Counted from the first letter of the stretch, positions 8,089-17,590 are shown. The stretch: DNA of 64,000 nucleotides from DATKJY01 sp964540105 (GCA_964540105.1 CAZILL010000001.1:372001-436000); one strand, 5' to 3'. Notes: a model not told the origin generated them from the sequence alone. Made by a program: numbers and translations.

Positions 8089-9642
8089 TTAGAATCCGTA
8101 CACGAATTGAAGAGCGGTGCTGAACATGCTGTTCTTTCCCGGCTCCTGCGTGGAACTGAAATACGGACGATTGGACCAGTCGTAGCGGAATTCGGTCAGA
8201 CCTACGAGTCCGTCGATGATCGTAAGGCTGGGAGCGACGGCGACCGCTTTGAGCTCCTGCGCCATACCCGTCCGCCATCCGTCACGGTCATTGAAATAGT
8301 CGAACCGGGTATGAATGCCAAAACTCTCTGACACATGAAAGTGGCTGGCAAGCATCAATCCCGTCCAGCGGGCAGTTAACGTGCCGTCAGCATTTGGCGA
8401 TGGTTCCGGATTCACTTCACGAGGCGTGACGCTGAAGTAGCCGGGCTGACGGTGTGGTCCGGAAAGATCCGTTCCTGAAAAATTCGCAACTCCTCCTGCT
8501 ACCGGTGTGCTCGCCTCAGAACCGACCGTGAAATCTGCACCGACACACCAGAAACTGCCCGGCATGATCGTCATATCAACGTCGAAAACCGTCCGACGGC
8601 CGCCATTTTCGGCCTGCTCGACCCCGCTCAGAATTGAAAAACCGATATTCGCGCTCGGATGAGGCGCAAACCCAAATCGTGAGCCGTACGTCTTCCCCTT
8701 GTTGTTATCCGCATTCAGATCCCAGCCGTTGACCAGATAGACTTTCCAGTCTACTAAGCGTGAAAAGGCAGCCGAACCCATCAGCCCCGTCATGTTGGTG
8801 GGGAGACCCAGACTAAAAACGTAGCTGTATGAGTACATATAGTTGTCGGGCGCGTCCTGCATTTCGTAGCCGATAGGGGCGTTGAACTTGCCGAACGTGC
8901 CGACAAATCGCCCTCCGGCGTCGACGGCATAGGTCACAAACCCTTGTTCAAGATTGAGAGAGAAACCTTCCCCAGCCGAGGGCGCGTACTCGATGTCAGC
9001 CCGAACCATAGCCCTCTTGTCGAAAGAACGTTCGAGATCGATCTCGAGTTGGTTCAAGCTGAAGGATGACCCTCGGGTCACATTGTCTGAAGAACCACTG
9101 GCGTCGACAAATCCGGTCAGGTCCAGTCCCAGAGGATGCGTCGAAGCTTCCGTATCAGATGATGCCGGTGGGGTCAGGTACTTGTGGTTCATGTAGCTGT
9201 CAAGCTTCTCGTTTACAGCCAGAATATTGCTGGCCAACTTCTCAATGGTTTCCTTGCCGGTTGAAGTCTGGAATCCATCCTCATCGGCGGATGCGTATTG
9301 TTGTCGACCCCCTTCAAGTATACTGCGAAGGGATTGGTTTTCCAGCTTGAGCATCTCGACGTCGCCCGCCAACGCCTGAAAGAGCGAGTCTTGCGACGAT
9401 TTTTCTGGAAGTCTGCTGATCAGAGTCGCCAGCAGTTCCCGAAGACCGTTGATCTCAGTGCGCAATTGTTCGACAGTTCTGGTATCGGCGTTCGCCGCCT
9501 CGCGTGGAACAGCTTTGGCCGAAACAGCCTGAGTTGCATCTGTCGGTTGCGTTGGCGCTCCCGACTCAGCTCGGATCGGACCGAAAGCAATGACGGCCAG
9601 CAAGATCGAGCTGCACAGGACCTTGTGATGGAATGATTTCAT
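8089..9642 (-). CDS. Outer-membrane beta-barrel porin with N-terminal coiled coil
   Basis: The 517-residue product has a signal peptide (about 1-25, ending IRAES). A Pro/Thr/Ala linker and a heptad-rich coiled coil (about 55-125) follow, which could trimerise or contact peptidoglycan. From about 175 comes a porin-like barrel of alternating strands (LTGFVDAS, VRADIEYAP, GTFGKFNAPIGYE, VYLVNGWDLNADNNKGKTYGSRFGF). The last residue is Phe (FVYGF), the usual BAM-recognition signal. The barrel resembles the carbohydrate-selective or putative-porin BBP2 family. The substrate is unknown. The ribosome site GGGAGGGAGG is unusually strong, consistent with an abundant protein. Monocistronic. Confidence 0.85.
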   Translation of the reverse strand: MKSFHHKVLCSSILLAVIAFGPIRAESGAPTQPTDATQAVSAKAVPREAANADTRTVEQLRTEINGLRELLATLISRLPEKSSQDSLFQALAGDVEMLKLENQSLRSILEGGRQQYASADEDGFQTSTGKETIEKLASNILAVNEKLDSYMNHKYLTPPASSDTEASTHPLGLDLTGFVDASGSSDNVTRGSSFSLNQLEIDLERSFDKRAMVRADIEYAPSAGEGFSLNLEQGFVTYAVDAGGRFVGTFGKFNAPIGYEMQDAPDNYMYSYSYVFSLGLPTNMTGLMGSAAFSRLVDWKVYLVNGWDLNADNNKGKTYGSRFGFAPHPSANIGFSILSGVEQAENGGRRTVFDVDMTIMPGSFWCVGADFTVGSEASTPVAGGVANFSGTDLSGPHRQPGYFSVTPREVNPEPSPNADGTLTARWTGLMLASHFHVSESFGIHTRFDYFNDRDGWRTGMAQELKAVAVAPSLTIIDGLVGLTEFRYDWSNRPYFSSTQEPGKNSMFSTALQFVYGF

Positions 9643-9799
9643 GATGCCTCCCTCCCTCTTGAAACGTAGTCTGTAGACAGCTCGCCCGGCTTTGGAACCA
9701 GCTACGGCGCGACCTGTCGACAGTGTTCTATCACTATCTCTTTCGGCGGGAGAACAAGATTATTTAGCGAAGGAGAAAGACCGGGTTTGGGGCGGCAGC

Positions 9800-12301
9800 T
9801 CAGCCACGCTGCGACTCCTCGACAAACGTCCGGTACCGGTTTACCAGATGATTCGTGCCTTCTTGTGTTCTGGATTCGGCGAAAATATTGAACGATGCCT
9901 TGAGTCTGTCAGGAGCAACCAGCACCCAGCCGTCCTCCTCGAAAATACGCACGCCGTCGATGAGCTGTCGCTGCTTGTCGTTGGATTCGGTTATCAGGCG
10001 CCTCATGACGGTCCCCTTTCGCGACCAGGGGCATGGAACAGAGATGCTCTCGCGAGCAAACTGTTCGTGCTTCCTCCGGAGGTCGCTGATGCTCACGCCC
10101 GTTCTCGCAACCATTTCAAGAATCTTCACGGTCGCCAGCATGGCGTCGGCGCCGGTCTGAAAACCCGGGAAAATAAAGCCGCCCCGGGTCCCGCCGACAA
10201 AATCGACATCGCCGCGCGCATAAACATCCATCATGGCCCGATGATCGTTCGATACCCGAATCACTTCCACCCCGCGCACCTCGGCAATCTGCTCGATCCC
10301 CATCGAGGCGACCACGGGTACCGCAATCCTGTGCGGTCGGTGCAATTGAAGAAAGAGATCGGTCACGATGAGCAGCAGTAATTGGTTGTCGATCGGATGG
10401 CCGGAGTCGTCAACCACCGTCAGCTTCTCCGCCGCCGAATTCAAACGAAAACCAACATCGGCTTTCAGCGATGTGACAATCGCCGACAACTGGACGATCG
10501 CCTGGGTATGTTCCTCGGGGGACGTTGAGAATTTGCGCGGGTTCAAATTGGCGTTGAGTTCTGTCGCTGAAATCCCCAGGAGGGAAAAGAGCGTGGGGAA
10601 AATCTGGCTGGAGGCGCCGTTCGAATGATCCACGACAATCTTGAAACCGGCCCTGCGGATCACGTCGACATCGATCGCCGCCAGAAACTCCTGGCGATAG
10701 TCGCTGAGCGCCTGCATGGGACGATCCAGATGTCCAATGGCATCCATTGTGGCCCGCTCATACTCTTCGCCAAAATAGTTCCGCTCAATCTTCTTGAGTT
10801 TCGAGGTCGGCATATCAACGCCGGTGCCGTCGAAGACGATACAATCGACCTGGCGATAGTCATCGGGGTTATGGCGGAAGTAGATTCCCGCCGCGTATTT
10901 CCCCTTCCGCAGGACATAGCGTACGACCGGAATAGGCATCGTCTCCAGGTCAGCTACGTTCACGCCGGCCGCCAGCAGCCCTGAGATGAGGCTTCGGCGC
11001 AGCAATCGCGAAATATCCGACGCATCTCGGCTGGAAACAATCATCGAACCCGGTCCCAAAAATGCGCCGAGCGCCGCCCCGAGTCGGACTGCCATTTCGG
11101 GCGTGATTTCGCTCAGCGCCAGCCCGGTCACTTTTGAATCGGTGAATAGCTCACGGTTCCATTTCTCGCCCCAGACAACCGAGGTCGACACAATCGCCCC
11201 TTCGTCGACCGTCTTCCCCGGCCAAATCTTACAGTTGGGCTTTACGGTTGCGGCGTTCCCGATCGTGCAGTCGTCGGAGACAATGACTTTCTCAGAGAGC
11301 AGCACGTTCTGGCCAATCCTATTGCGGCTGCAAACGATCGCGTCGTTGACCACACTGTCGCTGCCGATTATGGTGTCCGGCCAGATCACCGTATTGGAAA
11401 TATGGCACCCTCGCGCAATACGCGAGCGGTCGCCGATGACGCAATTATGCAGCTGAACATCGCTCTCAATCATCGCTTCTTGTCCGAGGATTACGGTGCC
11501 CGTGCACACGACATCCCGCTCGAGCGTTGCCCCGGCTCCCTTGTGGAGCGCCTGCTTTGCGCCATCGATGCGCTCCGATTTCAGATTGAGTTTGAGTTGC
11601 CCCGACAAGAGATCGACGTGAACACGGTGGTATTCTTCGACATTCCCAACGTCTTTCCAGTATCCGTCCATGATGCGCCCAAAGAGTCGCATCTGGCGTG
11701 ACAGCATCAGGGGGAAAAGGTTCTGTGAGAAATCGAAGTTGGTCAGCTTTGGAATGAGCTCAACCGCCGGCGGCTCGAGAATGTAAATGCCAGTATTTAT
11801 GGTGTCGGAGAAGGCTTCCCCCCAGGAGGGTTTTTCAAGAAAGCGCACAATCCGCCCGTCATCGTCCGTGATCACAATCCCGTACGCAAGCGGGTTCTCC
11901 ATGCGCGTCAACAGCAGCGTCGCCTGGGCCTGACGATCTTTGTGCCAGGCGATGGCATTGGCCAGGTCAAAGTCTGTTACCAGATCGCCGGAGATAACAA
12001 TGACAGTCTCCCGACTCTCTTTGAGCGCATACCGCACCGCTCCCGCCGTGCCGTAGTCGTCATCGGGCTGGCAGTAATCCATGGCGACGCCAAACGCGCG
12101 GCCATCACGGAAATGCTCGCGTATGCATTCCGGCTGGAAGTACAGCAAAGAGGTGATGTTGGTGATCCCGTGCGTGGCCAGCAGCGCGACCACATGTTCC
12201 ATCATGGGAATATTCCCGATCGGCACCATCGGTTTTGGAACGTTTATGGTGAGCGGGCGGAGTCGGGTGCCGAAGCCCCCGGCCATGATGAGCGCTTTCA
12301 C
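9800..12301 (-). CDS. Sugar-phosphate nucleotidyltransferase fused to a degenerate phosphohexomutase
   Basis: Residues 1-235 are a nucleotidyltransferase (GGFGTRLRPLT signature, metal-binding GD, FLEKPSWGEA and YWKDVG motifs) of the GDP-mannose/glucose-1-phosphate pyrophosphorylase type. Residues of about 250-375 form a left-handed beta-helix of hexapeptides. Residues 385-833 align with phosphomannomutase/phosphoglucomutase, but every functional loop is altered. The serine loop is FRHNP (475-479) instead of SHNP, the metal loop is NSAAEK (621-626) instead of DGDADR, the sugar loop is GGTRGGF (703-709) instead of GGEQSGH, and the phosphate loop is APDRLKA (796-802) instead of RPSGTEP. The mutase part is therefore probably non-catalytic and perhaps regulatory. 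The start is GTG. Last gene of the tmk operon, 24 nt after the HAD gene. Confidence 0.9.
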   Translation of the reverse strand: MKALIMAGGFGTRLRPLTINVPKPMVPIGNIPMMEHVVALLATHGITNITSLLYFQPECIREHFRDGRAFGVAMDYCQPDDDYGTAGAVRYALKESRETVIVISGDLVTDFDLANAIAWHKDRQAQATLLLTRMENPLAYGIVITDDDGRIVRFLEKPSWGEAFSDTINTGIYILEPPAVELIPKLTNFDFSQNLFPLMLSRQMRLFGRIMDGYWKDVGNVEEYHRVHVDLLSGQLKLNLKSERIDGAKQALHKGAGATLERDVVCTGTVILGQEAMIESDVQLHNCVIGDRSRIARGCHISNTVIWPDTIIGSDSVVNDAIVCSRNRIGQNVLLSEKVIVSDDCTIGNAATVKPNCKIWPGKTVDEGAIVSTSVVWGEKWNRELFTDSKVTGLALSEITPEMAVRLGAALGAFLGPGSMIVSSRDASDISRLLRRSLISGLLAAGVNVADLETMPIPVVRYVLRKGKYAAGIYFRHNPDDYRQVDCIVFDGTGVDMPTSKLKKIERNYFGEEYERATMDAIGHLDRPMQALSDYRQEFLAAIDVDVIRRAGFKIVVDHSNGASSQIFPTLFSLLGISATELNANLNPRKFSTSPEEHTQAIVQLSAIVTSLKADVGFRLNSAAEKLTVVDDSGHPIDNQLLLLIVTDLFLQLHRPHRIAVPVVASMGIEQIAEVRGVEVIRVSNDHRAMMDVYARGDVDFVGGTRGGFIFPGFQTGADAMLATVKILEMVARTGVSISDLRRKHEQFARESISVPCPWSRKGTVMRRLITESNDKQRQLIDGVRIFEEDGWVLVAPDRLKASFNIFAESRTQEGTNHLVNRYRTFVEESQRG

Positions 12302-12325
12302 AACGAAATCCCTTCGTACGTAATC

Positions 12326-12991
12326 TCATTCTGTCTTCGGCAGATAGTCATATTCCCTGAGAAGCCGCGCGACGTCGAAGAAGTCGTCATATCTATTATA
12401 TACAATATTGCGTTCCTGGCAATACCGTTCGAGGTCTTTTTTTGCCAGAAGCAGGTCCGCCGCTTTCGTCGCACAGGCGTCCGAGTAACCATCTCCGACA
12501 AACGCGACCCGCACATGGTTTCCATTGCGCGCACGGTACTTCTCGATCTGCTCCCCCTTGCAGGTCCCGCAGCGCAGGCACAGCTGATCCGAAGCCGGGA
12601 ATTCCACTATGATACGGTTCCCCACGAGTCGACCGATATTGGTCACGACCGGTAAGTGGCCGAGGCTGTTCTTTTCGAGAATATATCGGATATAGAAATC
12701 CAATCCATCGGAGAGAACGATGAGGTTCATGCCCTGCCGCCGACAGGAGATCTCAAACGCCTTGAACCCGGGATCGATTTCGAACTGATCGAGATAACGG
12801 TAGATATCGTCGGGCGACGCCTTAACCATGGCGGCCTCCTGCGTAAGGCAATCGCGCGTCGATAGAATTCCCGCCTTCCATTCGGGAACAAGTCTGGCGT
12901 TGGCGCCGTTGGAAAAGTGTTTGAACAGATTGTAGCCGACATCGCGGGACGCAATGGTGCCGTCAAAATCGCAAAAGACAACAGTGTGCAT
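12326..12991 (-). CDS. HAD-superfamily phosphatase (MtnX-like)
   Basis: The 221-residue protein carries all HAD motifs: DFDGT (Asp8 nucleophile, Asp10), VLSDG for motif II, and VGDGYSD for the metal-binding acidic pair. A cap insertion and a Cys pair (CLRCGTCKG) match the MtnX/thiamine-phosphate-phosphatase-like branch, which dephosphorylates small sugar phosphates or related metabolites in the cytoplasm. The substrate cannot be fixed from sequence. No other methionine-salvage genes are adjacent, so a role next to the sugar nucleotidyltransferase downstream is equally possible. It is separated by 6 nt from the upstream small membrane protein, as expected for an operon member. Confidence 0.85.
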   Translation of the reverse strand: MHTVVFCDFDGTIASRDVGYNLFKHFSNGANARLVPEWKAGILSTRDCLTQEAAMVKASPDDIYRYLDQFEIDPGFKAFEISCRRQGMNLIVLSDGLDFYIRYILEKNSLGHLPVVTNIGRLVGNRIIVEFPASDQLCLRCGTCKGEQIEKYRARNGNHVRVAFVGDGYSDACATKAADLLLAKKDLERYCQERNIVYNRYDDFFDVARLLREYDYLPKTE

Positions 12992-12997
12992 AAACGA

Positions 12998-13288
12998 TTA
13001 TCTCTTTAGTAACAGCTGGACAGCGACCGCACCGAACAAAATGAACAACAAGAAGCAGGTCTGCCAAAAGAGCCGCCCCTGACCCCGACTGCGAAACTGG
13101 TTGGCCAGAATCCCCAAGCGCAAGGCTGCGTTTACCAATATAAACCAGATCCCATAGTTACTCATTGTTGTGGTCCAGGAGGCGTGCAACACTATCCCGA
13201 CTGTAGCCAGGGTGAACCAGACGCCGAAGAAATACCAGGCGATACGATCCGATCGCTCAAGCAAAGGGATGGAATGGATCGGTTTCAT
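12998..13288 (-). CDS. Small three-helix membrane protein, unknown function
   Basis: The start at 13288 overlaps the TauE stop as ATGA, indicating translational coupling; a longer frame from 13315 would overlap more and lacks a ribosome site. The 96-residue product has three predicted transmembrane helices (around IAWYFFGVWF, YGIWFILVNA and FLLFILFGAV) and a basic RSRGQGR loop. Its coupling to a TauE/SafE permease suggests it may be an accessory subunit, similar in arrangement to other small proteins found next to such permeases. That is inference from position. I do not recognise the family with confidence. Confidence 0.75.
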   Translation of the reverse strand: MKPIHSIPLLERSDRIAWYFFGVWFTLATVGIVLHASWTTTMSNYGIWFILVNAALRLGILANQFRSRGQGRLFWQTCFLLFILFGAVAVQLLLKR

Positions 13289-14055
13289 CGCAGGATCATC
13301 CCGAGCGGCTCCCAAGCAAGTTTGATCGACACGTAAAGCAGGAGGGCGACGAACAGCGCTTTGACTGCAGTCGGCTTGGCAAGCGTCCCCAGCGATCCGC
13401 CCAGTCTCCCGCCGATGAGAGTGCCGAGCATCGCCGGTGGAATCTGTGAAAAATCCACCAACCCGTTAATAAGATAGACTGCGACCGACGCCGCTCCGGA
13501 AATCCCGACAATAAAAGACGACGTTCCCCGGGCGACACTAAGCGGCACGCCGATCACCAGAAACATGAGCGGGATCACGATTACGCCGCCTCCGATACCC
13601 ACCAGACTGGCCAGTATTCCCCCGAGCAGTGAGAGAATGCTGCACACAACCAGGTGTGGTCGTGATACAGCGTGCGGTTCATCTGGGGCTGCTTTCTCTT
13701 TTCCGCCGGCAAATGTGATCGCGGTGTAGATCATGACGAAGGCGAGTAGCAGTTTGACATACATAGCCGGCACCACGGTCAGGAGCGTGCTGCCGACCAG
13801 CATCCCCAGCACCATCGAGGTGCTCAACAGTATTACCAGCTCGACATCGACCATCCCCTTGCGCAGATACTCGCTCGAAGAAGCCAGCGAGTTGACGACA
13901 ATTGCCGACATCGAGATCGGAACTGCGGACTTGATCTCCAACCCGCTGACCAGTGTCAGATACGGCACAATGATCACCCCGCCGCCTACCCCCAGATACC
14001 CTCCGAGAATACCGGCCAGCACTCCGCAAACCAGCAGACCGATTACTCCGGACAT
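13285..14055 (-). CDS. TauE/SafE family permease
   Basis: A 256-residue inner-membrane protein with about eight hydrophobic helices. It shows the internal duplication characteristic of TauE/SafE proteins: GVLAGILGGYLGVGGGVIIVPYL at the start and a matching GGILASLVGIGGGVIVIPLMF in the middle. The family exports sulfite, sulfoacetate or other organic anions; the substrate here is unknown. The start codon overlaps the protease stop as TGATG. It is in the middle of the tmk-ctp-tauE run and is coupled on both sides. Confidence 0.9.
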   Translation of the reverse strand: MSGVIGLLVCGVLAGILGGYLGVGGGVIIVPYLTLVSGLEIKSAVPISMSAIVVNSLASSSEYLRKGMVDVELVILLSTSMVLGMLVGSTLLTVVPAMYVKLLLAFVMIYTAITFAGGKEKAAPDEPHAVSRPHLVVCSILSLLGGILASLVGIGGGVIVIPLMFLVIGVPLSVARGTSSFIVGISGAASVAVYLINGLVDFSQIPPAMLGTLIGGRLGGSLGTLAKPTAVKALFVALLLYVSIKLAWEPLGMILR

Positions 14056-15629
14056 CAGCGTCGCCCCGACAGGATTTCAGCCGCCCGGTTGATGTCGCTG
14101 CGTTCCCGAATCACCACTTCAGCGTAGGCACGACTAAGCCCGTATTTGTGCTCGAAGGCCAGCTCTCTCAGGCGGGTCCTGATGTGCGCGCTATGCTCAA
14201 AAAAGAGATGAGACATCGCTCGTGTCGCGATCTCCTGCAGTTCTCTCGCTCCGGCAACAACTGACGGGTCGGCCTTTTCGTCCACCGTTAAGGAAAGCAG
14301 CTCCTCCGCGGCTTTGAGCTCAGGAGAACGATATGTGAACTTGCGCATCGATGTAAATTCCATAAACCGCTGGAGCCAGCTCCCTCCAGCTGCGAAATCG
14401 CCACCGGCGCTGATGATCGCATCCTGATTCGAAACCGAGAATTCCTGCATGACCATAGAACCTTCGAGCGCCCGCAGAAATGGCCTGCGATCAGGGAAGT
14501 CATACGCAATGTCGGGGACCAATCCGCTGCCCGTGTCGTGCAGAGTCGAATCGAATTGGTTGAGATAGAGATTCCCCGCCAGAAAATAGCGTGATATGGT
14601 CAGCCGCGTGCCGCTCCCGTCCTCGAAACGGGTGAAGCCCTGCACAAGCCCTTTCCCGTATGTCGTATCGCCAACTAGTACAGCCCGTCGGTTTTGCTGG
14701 AGCGCTCCCGAAACGATCTCAGCCGCCGACGCCGTGCCACGATCAACAAGAACCACCATCGGTAGCCCGCCCGTGACATCCTCTCCTTCGGCATAGTGTT
14801 CTTCCTCGTTCCAGTACGAACGCCCCGAAGTTCCAACGATGAAGTCTCCGTGTTTCAGAAACAGATTCGCTGTCTCAAAGGCCTCACTGAACAGCCCCCC
14901 CGGATTGCCGCGCATGTCCAGGATCAATCCTCTGGCTGGTTGCCCGGGCGCCGATAGCAGCGAGTCAAGCGTATGACGGAGCTCCTCCGTGGCGCCGGCA
15001 TCGAAATCAGTCAGCCGCACATACACAATGCTATCCGGACGAAAGCCCGCATACCGTACATGCTGGAATTTGATGCGCTGTCGAATGACATCGATCGACA
15101 AGGTGTCCAAGGTAATAGGACGATAAACCCTCAGGTGTACTGTCGTCCCCTCGGTTCCCCGTAAGAACAGCGATCCGCGATCGGGATCAAGGGAAGCCAA
15201 TCGGGCGCTGTCAGCCTGGATGATAACATCCCCGGTCTGCACTCCAGAAGCAGCGGCCGGCCCCTCCTCTCTCACCGTCATCACTTGCAAGCCAAGTTCA
15301 TGGGTTACGACCGACACCCCGATCCCGACATACGCGCCCGACATCTCCTCGTCCAGGCGATCATATTGGCGGGGTTCTATGAAATACGAGAAACGATCCA
15401 GTTCCTCGAACATAGACTTTGTCGACGACGAAACCAGCTTGTCCCAGTCAACTGGTTCGGCGTAGTGCGATCGAATCTGATCGGTTACTCGAGAGAAAGC
15501 CAGCGGGAGCCGCAGGCTGCTGTCGGATAAGACAAACAGCGCCATTCCTCCGGCCAGCATGACGATCACCACTGTCATGAGCGCGGTCAGTACGATTTCA
15601 CGACGCTGGGAAAGATTGATCTCGTTCAT
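14055..15629 (-). CDS. S41 C-terminal processing peptidase (Ctp)
   Basis: The 524-residue protein starts with a transmembrane anchor (about 12-34), placing the rest in the periplasm. A PDZ domain (about 95-170, YVGIGV and GVQTGDVIIQ) precedes the S41 protease fold with RGNPGG at 240-245. The catalytic serine is in GTASAAE (Ser301) and the lysine in YGKG (Lys326), the Ser-Lys dyad of CtpA-type enzymes. A helical tail of about 120 residues follows. These proteases trim or degrade envelope proteins and often act on peptidoglycan hydrolases. Its start overlaps the tmk stop by 4 nt (ATGA). Confidence 0.95.
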   Translation of the reverse strand: MNEINLSQRREIVLTALMTVVIVMLAGGMALFVLSDSSLRLPLAFSRVTDQIRSHYAEPVDWDKLVSSSTKSMFEELDRFSYFIEPRQYDRLDEEMSGAYVGIGVSVVTHELGLQVMTVREEGPAAASGVQTGDVIIQADSARLASLDPDRGSLFLRGTEGTTVHLRVYRPITLDTLSIDVIRQRIKFQHVRYAGFRPDSIVYVRLTDFDAGATEELRHTLDSLLSAPGQPARGLILDMRGNPGGLFSEAFETANLFLKHGDFIVGTSGRSYWNEEEHYAEGEDVTGGLPMVVLVDRGTASAAEIVSGALQQNRRAVLVGDTTYGKGLVQGFTRFEDGSGTRLTISRYFLAGNLYLNQFDSTLHDTGSGLVPDIAYDFPDRRPFLRALEGSMVMQEFSVSNQDAIISAGGDFAAGGSWLQRFMEFTSMRKFTYRSPELKAAEELLSLTVDEKADPSVVAGARELQEIATRAMSHLFFEHSAHIRTRLRELAFEHKYGLSRAYAEVVIRERSDINRAAEILSGRR

Positions 15630-16255
15630 GAACCCGCGAGTTTCGCCACGAGGTGTCGGGCGACATCCTCGAACACGACTTCCACCGGACGCATGGCGTC
15701 GATCGTTTTCACTCGCCCGCGTTCCCTGCGTGCGATTTCGTGGAAACCATCCCGAACCCGCCGGTAAAAGGCTCTCGATTCCGATTCCAAGCGATCCAGC
15801 TTTTTCCCCCGACGGGCAAAGGCGGTTTTCAGATCGACATCAAAGAGAAGAGTCAGGTCCGGGCGAAGACTTCCCGCCGCCGTTGCGTTGAGCGCCCGTA
15901 CCGTCTTCAGATTGAGCCCGCGCCCATACCCCTGATATGCGGTTGTGCTGTCATAATAGCGATCACACAGCACAATTTCCCCCTTCCTCAAGAGCGGCAA
16001 AATCTGGCGAGCGGTGATCTCCGCCCGAGCCGCCTCATAGAGCAACAGCTCAGTGACCGGCGTAATCTGTGAGCGTCGATCGAGAAGAATCTGACGGATC
16101 TGCTCCGCCACCGCGGTCGAACCGGGTTCACGCAGGCAGGTGACAGTTTTCCCCCGGTCGGTCAAAAAGCGATAGGCCATCGCGACATGCGTGGACTTGC
16201 CGCATCCGTCAATCCCCTCAAACGTGACCAGCAAGGGACTCTGTTTCCTACTCAT
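15626..16255 (-). CDS. tmk: Thymidylate kinase
   Basis: The P-loop FEGIDGCGKST, the DRYYDSTTAYQGYGRGL substrate segment and the lid-type region identify dTMP kinase, which makes dTDP from dTMP and ATP in the cytoplasm. The ATG at 16255 is preferred because GAGG lies 6 nt upstream; a GTG 12 nt further upstream overlaps that ribosome site. First gene of a six-gene run (tmk, ctp, tauE, small membrane protein, HAD phosphatase, nucleotidyltransferase fusion). It lies immediately after the terminator of the inositol-phosphate synthase gene, so it depends on read-through or a promoter hidden in that 3' end. Confidence 0.95.
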   Translation of the reverse strand: MSRKQSPLLVTFEGIDGCGKSTHVAMAYRFLTDRGKTVTCLREPGSTAVAEQIRQILLDRRSQITPVTELLLYEAARAEITARQILPLLRKGEIVLCDRYYDSTTAYQGYGRGLNLKTVRALNATAAGSLRPDLTLLFDVDLKTAFARRGKKLDRLESESRAFYRRVRDGFHEIARRERGRVKTIDAMRPVEVVFEDVARHLVAKLAGS

Positions 16256-16267
16256 GTGCGACCTCAC

Positions 16268-16297
16268 AAAAAAGGACCGGCGGTGTTACCCGCCGGT
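16268..16297 (-). terminator. Rho-independent terminator of ino1
   Basis: On the minus strand a perfect 8-bp stem (ACCGGCGG / CCGCCGGT) with a 6-nt loop is followed by CC and six T residues. It lies 33 nt after the inositol-phosphate synthase stop and only 13 nt before the tmk start. Confidence 0.9.
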
Positions 16298-16329
16298 TAA
16301 GGTATCTGTTGAGCCCGTTCTTGGGAATC

Positions 16330-17514
16330 CTATTTTTTCTTCTTCACTACTCGCTTGGGGCTCGAAGCGCTGTGAGTTGCGGCGACAGCCGGTTTCTTGG
16401 CGGCGACTTTCAGTCGCTTCTCGGATTTGGTCGAGTGCTTCCACCCGTACTTGGCGATATACTCTTCCACCAGGCGGCGCGCCTCTTCGTCGGTATACTG
16501 TACGGGGGGGGATTTCTTGAAATAGGCTGACGGCTCGATAAGCGCACCGGAGAGCTTGTTATCCAACCCCAGCTTGCAGCATCGGATAGCATCGATCACG
16601 ACTCCGGCCGAATTCGGACTATCCCACACTTCGAGCTTCATTTCAACATTGAGCGGGACATTGCCAAAGGTCGTACCCTCCATCCGAATATACGCCCATT
16701 TGCGATCGGAGAGCCATTCGACGTAATCCGACGGTCCGATATGCACCGATCCGGGCGGCATGTCGTACGGCAACTGGCTGGTGACCGCGTTAGTCTTGGA
16801 AATCTTCTTGGATTCCAGCCGCGAACGCTCCAGCATATTCAGGAAATCCGTGTTTCCCCCCACATTGAGCTGGCTTGTCCGCTCCAGCTTGACGCCTCGA
16901 TCGTAAAAGAGTCGAGTGAAGACCCGGTGCGCGATGGTGGCGCCGACTTGTGACTTGATGTCGTCGCCGATCACCGGCAGCCCTTTCTCACGAAACCGCT
17001 TCTGCCAGTACGGCTCACGCGCAATAAAGACCGGTATGCAATTTACAAACCCGCACCCAGCTTCAAGAACCTGCTCAACATACCACTTGGTCGCCTCTTC
17101 CGATCCAACCGGCAGGTAGTTCACAACTACATCGGTCTTGGTCTCTTTCAGCAGTTTCACGATGTCGACGGTATCTCCGGGAGCTTTCTCGATGATCTGT
17201 GAAAGATAATGCCCGAGCCCGTCGTGGGTCATCCCACGCTGGACCGTAATACCCGTCTTGGGCACCTTTGAAAACACATAAGTGCAGTTCGGCCAGGTGA
17301 AAACCGCCTCCGACAAATCCTTGCCGACCTTGTTCTTGTCGATATCAACCGCGGCTGAAAACTCAATATCGCGGATGTGATATCCACCCAGATTGACATG
17401 CATCAGACCTGGGATGAGATCCTCATCTTTGGCCTTCTTGTAAAACTCAACCCCCTGGATCAGCGATGAGGCGCAGTTCCCAACGCCGATAATCGCCACT
17501 CTCACTTTACCCAT
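16330..17514 (-). CDS. ino1: Inositol-3-phosphate synthase
   Basis: This 394-residue enzyme converts glucose-6-phosphate to myo-inositol-3-phosphate with internal NAD cycling. The N-terminal Rossmann motif is VAIIGVGNCASSL. The family blocks VNYLPVGSEEATKWY, NCIPVFIA and GDDIKSQVGATI are intact, as are NVGGNTDFLNM and the C-terminal SPNSAGVVIDAIR. The sequence is of the short, actinobacterial/archaeal type rather than the eukaryotic one. The last 35 residues are a Lys/Ala-rich tail that may be disordered. It has its own promoter region, shared with the divergent TetR gene, and its own terminator. A CDP-alcohol phosphatidyltransferase at 23.6 kb could use inositol phosphate in lipid synthesis (inference). 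Confidence 0.96.
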   Translation of the reverse strand: MGKVRVAIIGVGNCASSLIQGVEFYKKAKDEDLIPGLMHVNLGGYHIRDIEFSAAVDIDKNKVGKDLSEAVFTWPNCTYVFSKVPKTGITVQRGMTHDGLGHYLSQIIEKAPGDTVDIVKLLKETKTDVVVNYLPVGSEEATKWYVEQVLEAGCGFVNCIPVFIAREPYWQKRFREKGLPVIGDDIKSQVGATIAHRVFTRLFYDRGVKLERTSQLNVGGNTDFLNMLERSRLESKKISKTNAVTSQLPYDMPPGSVHIGPSDYVEWLSDRKWAYIRMEGTTFGNVPLNVEMKLEVWDSPNSAGVVIDAIRCCKLGLDNKLSGALIEPSAYFKKSPPVQYTDEEARRLVEEYIAKYGWKHSTKSEKRLKVAAKKPAVAATHSASSPKRVVKKKK

Positions 17515-17561
17515 AACAGAACCTTCCTTCCCTTGTCGAAATACACTCTGTTTTCACCACA

Positions 17562-17590
17562 CAAATACCTGGTCATAATCGCACCGTCAA
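17562..17590 (-). promoter_or_regulatory. Probable ino1 promoter with TetR half-site
   Basis: On the minus strand TTGACG and a weak TATTTG box are separated by 17 nt. The spacer contains ATGACCA, matching half of the palindrome at 17639-17654, so the adjacent TetR protein could regulate ino1. Confidence 0.45.
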
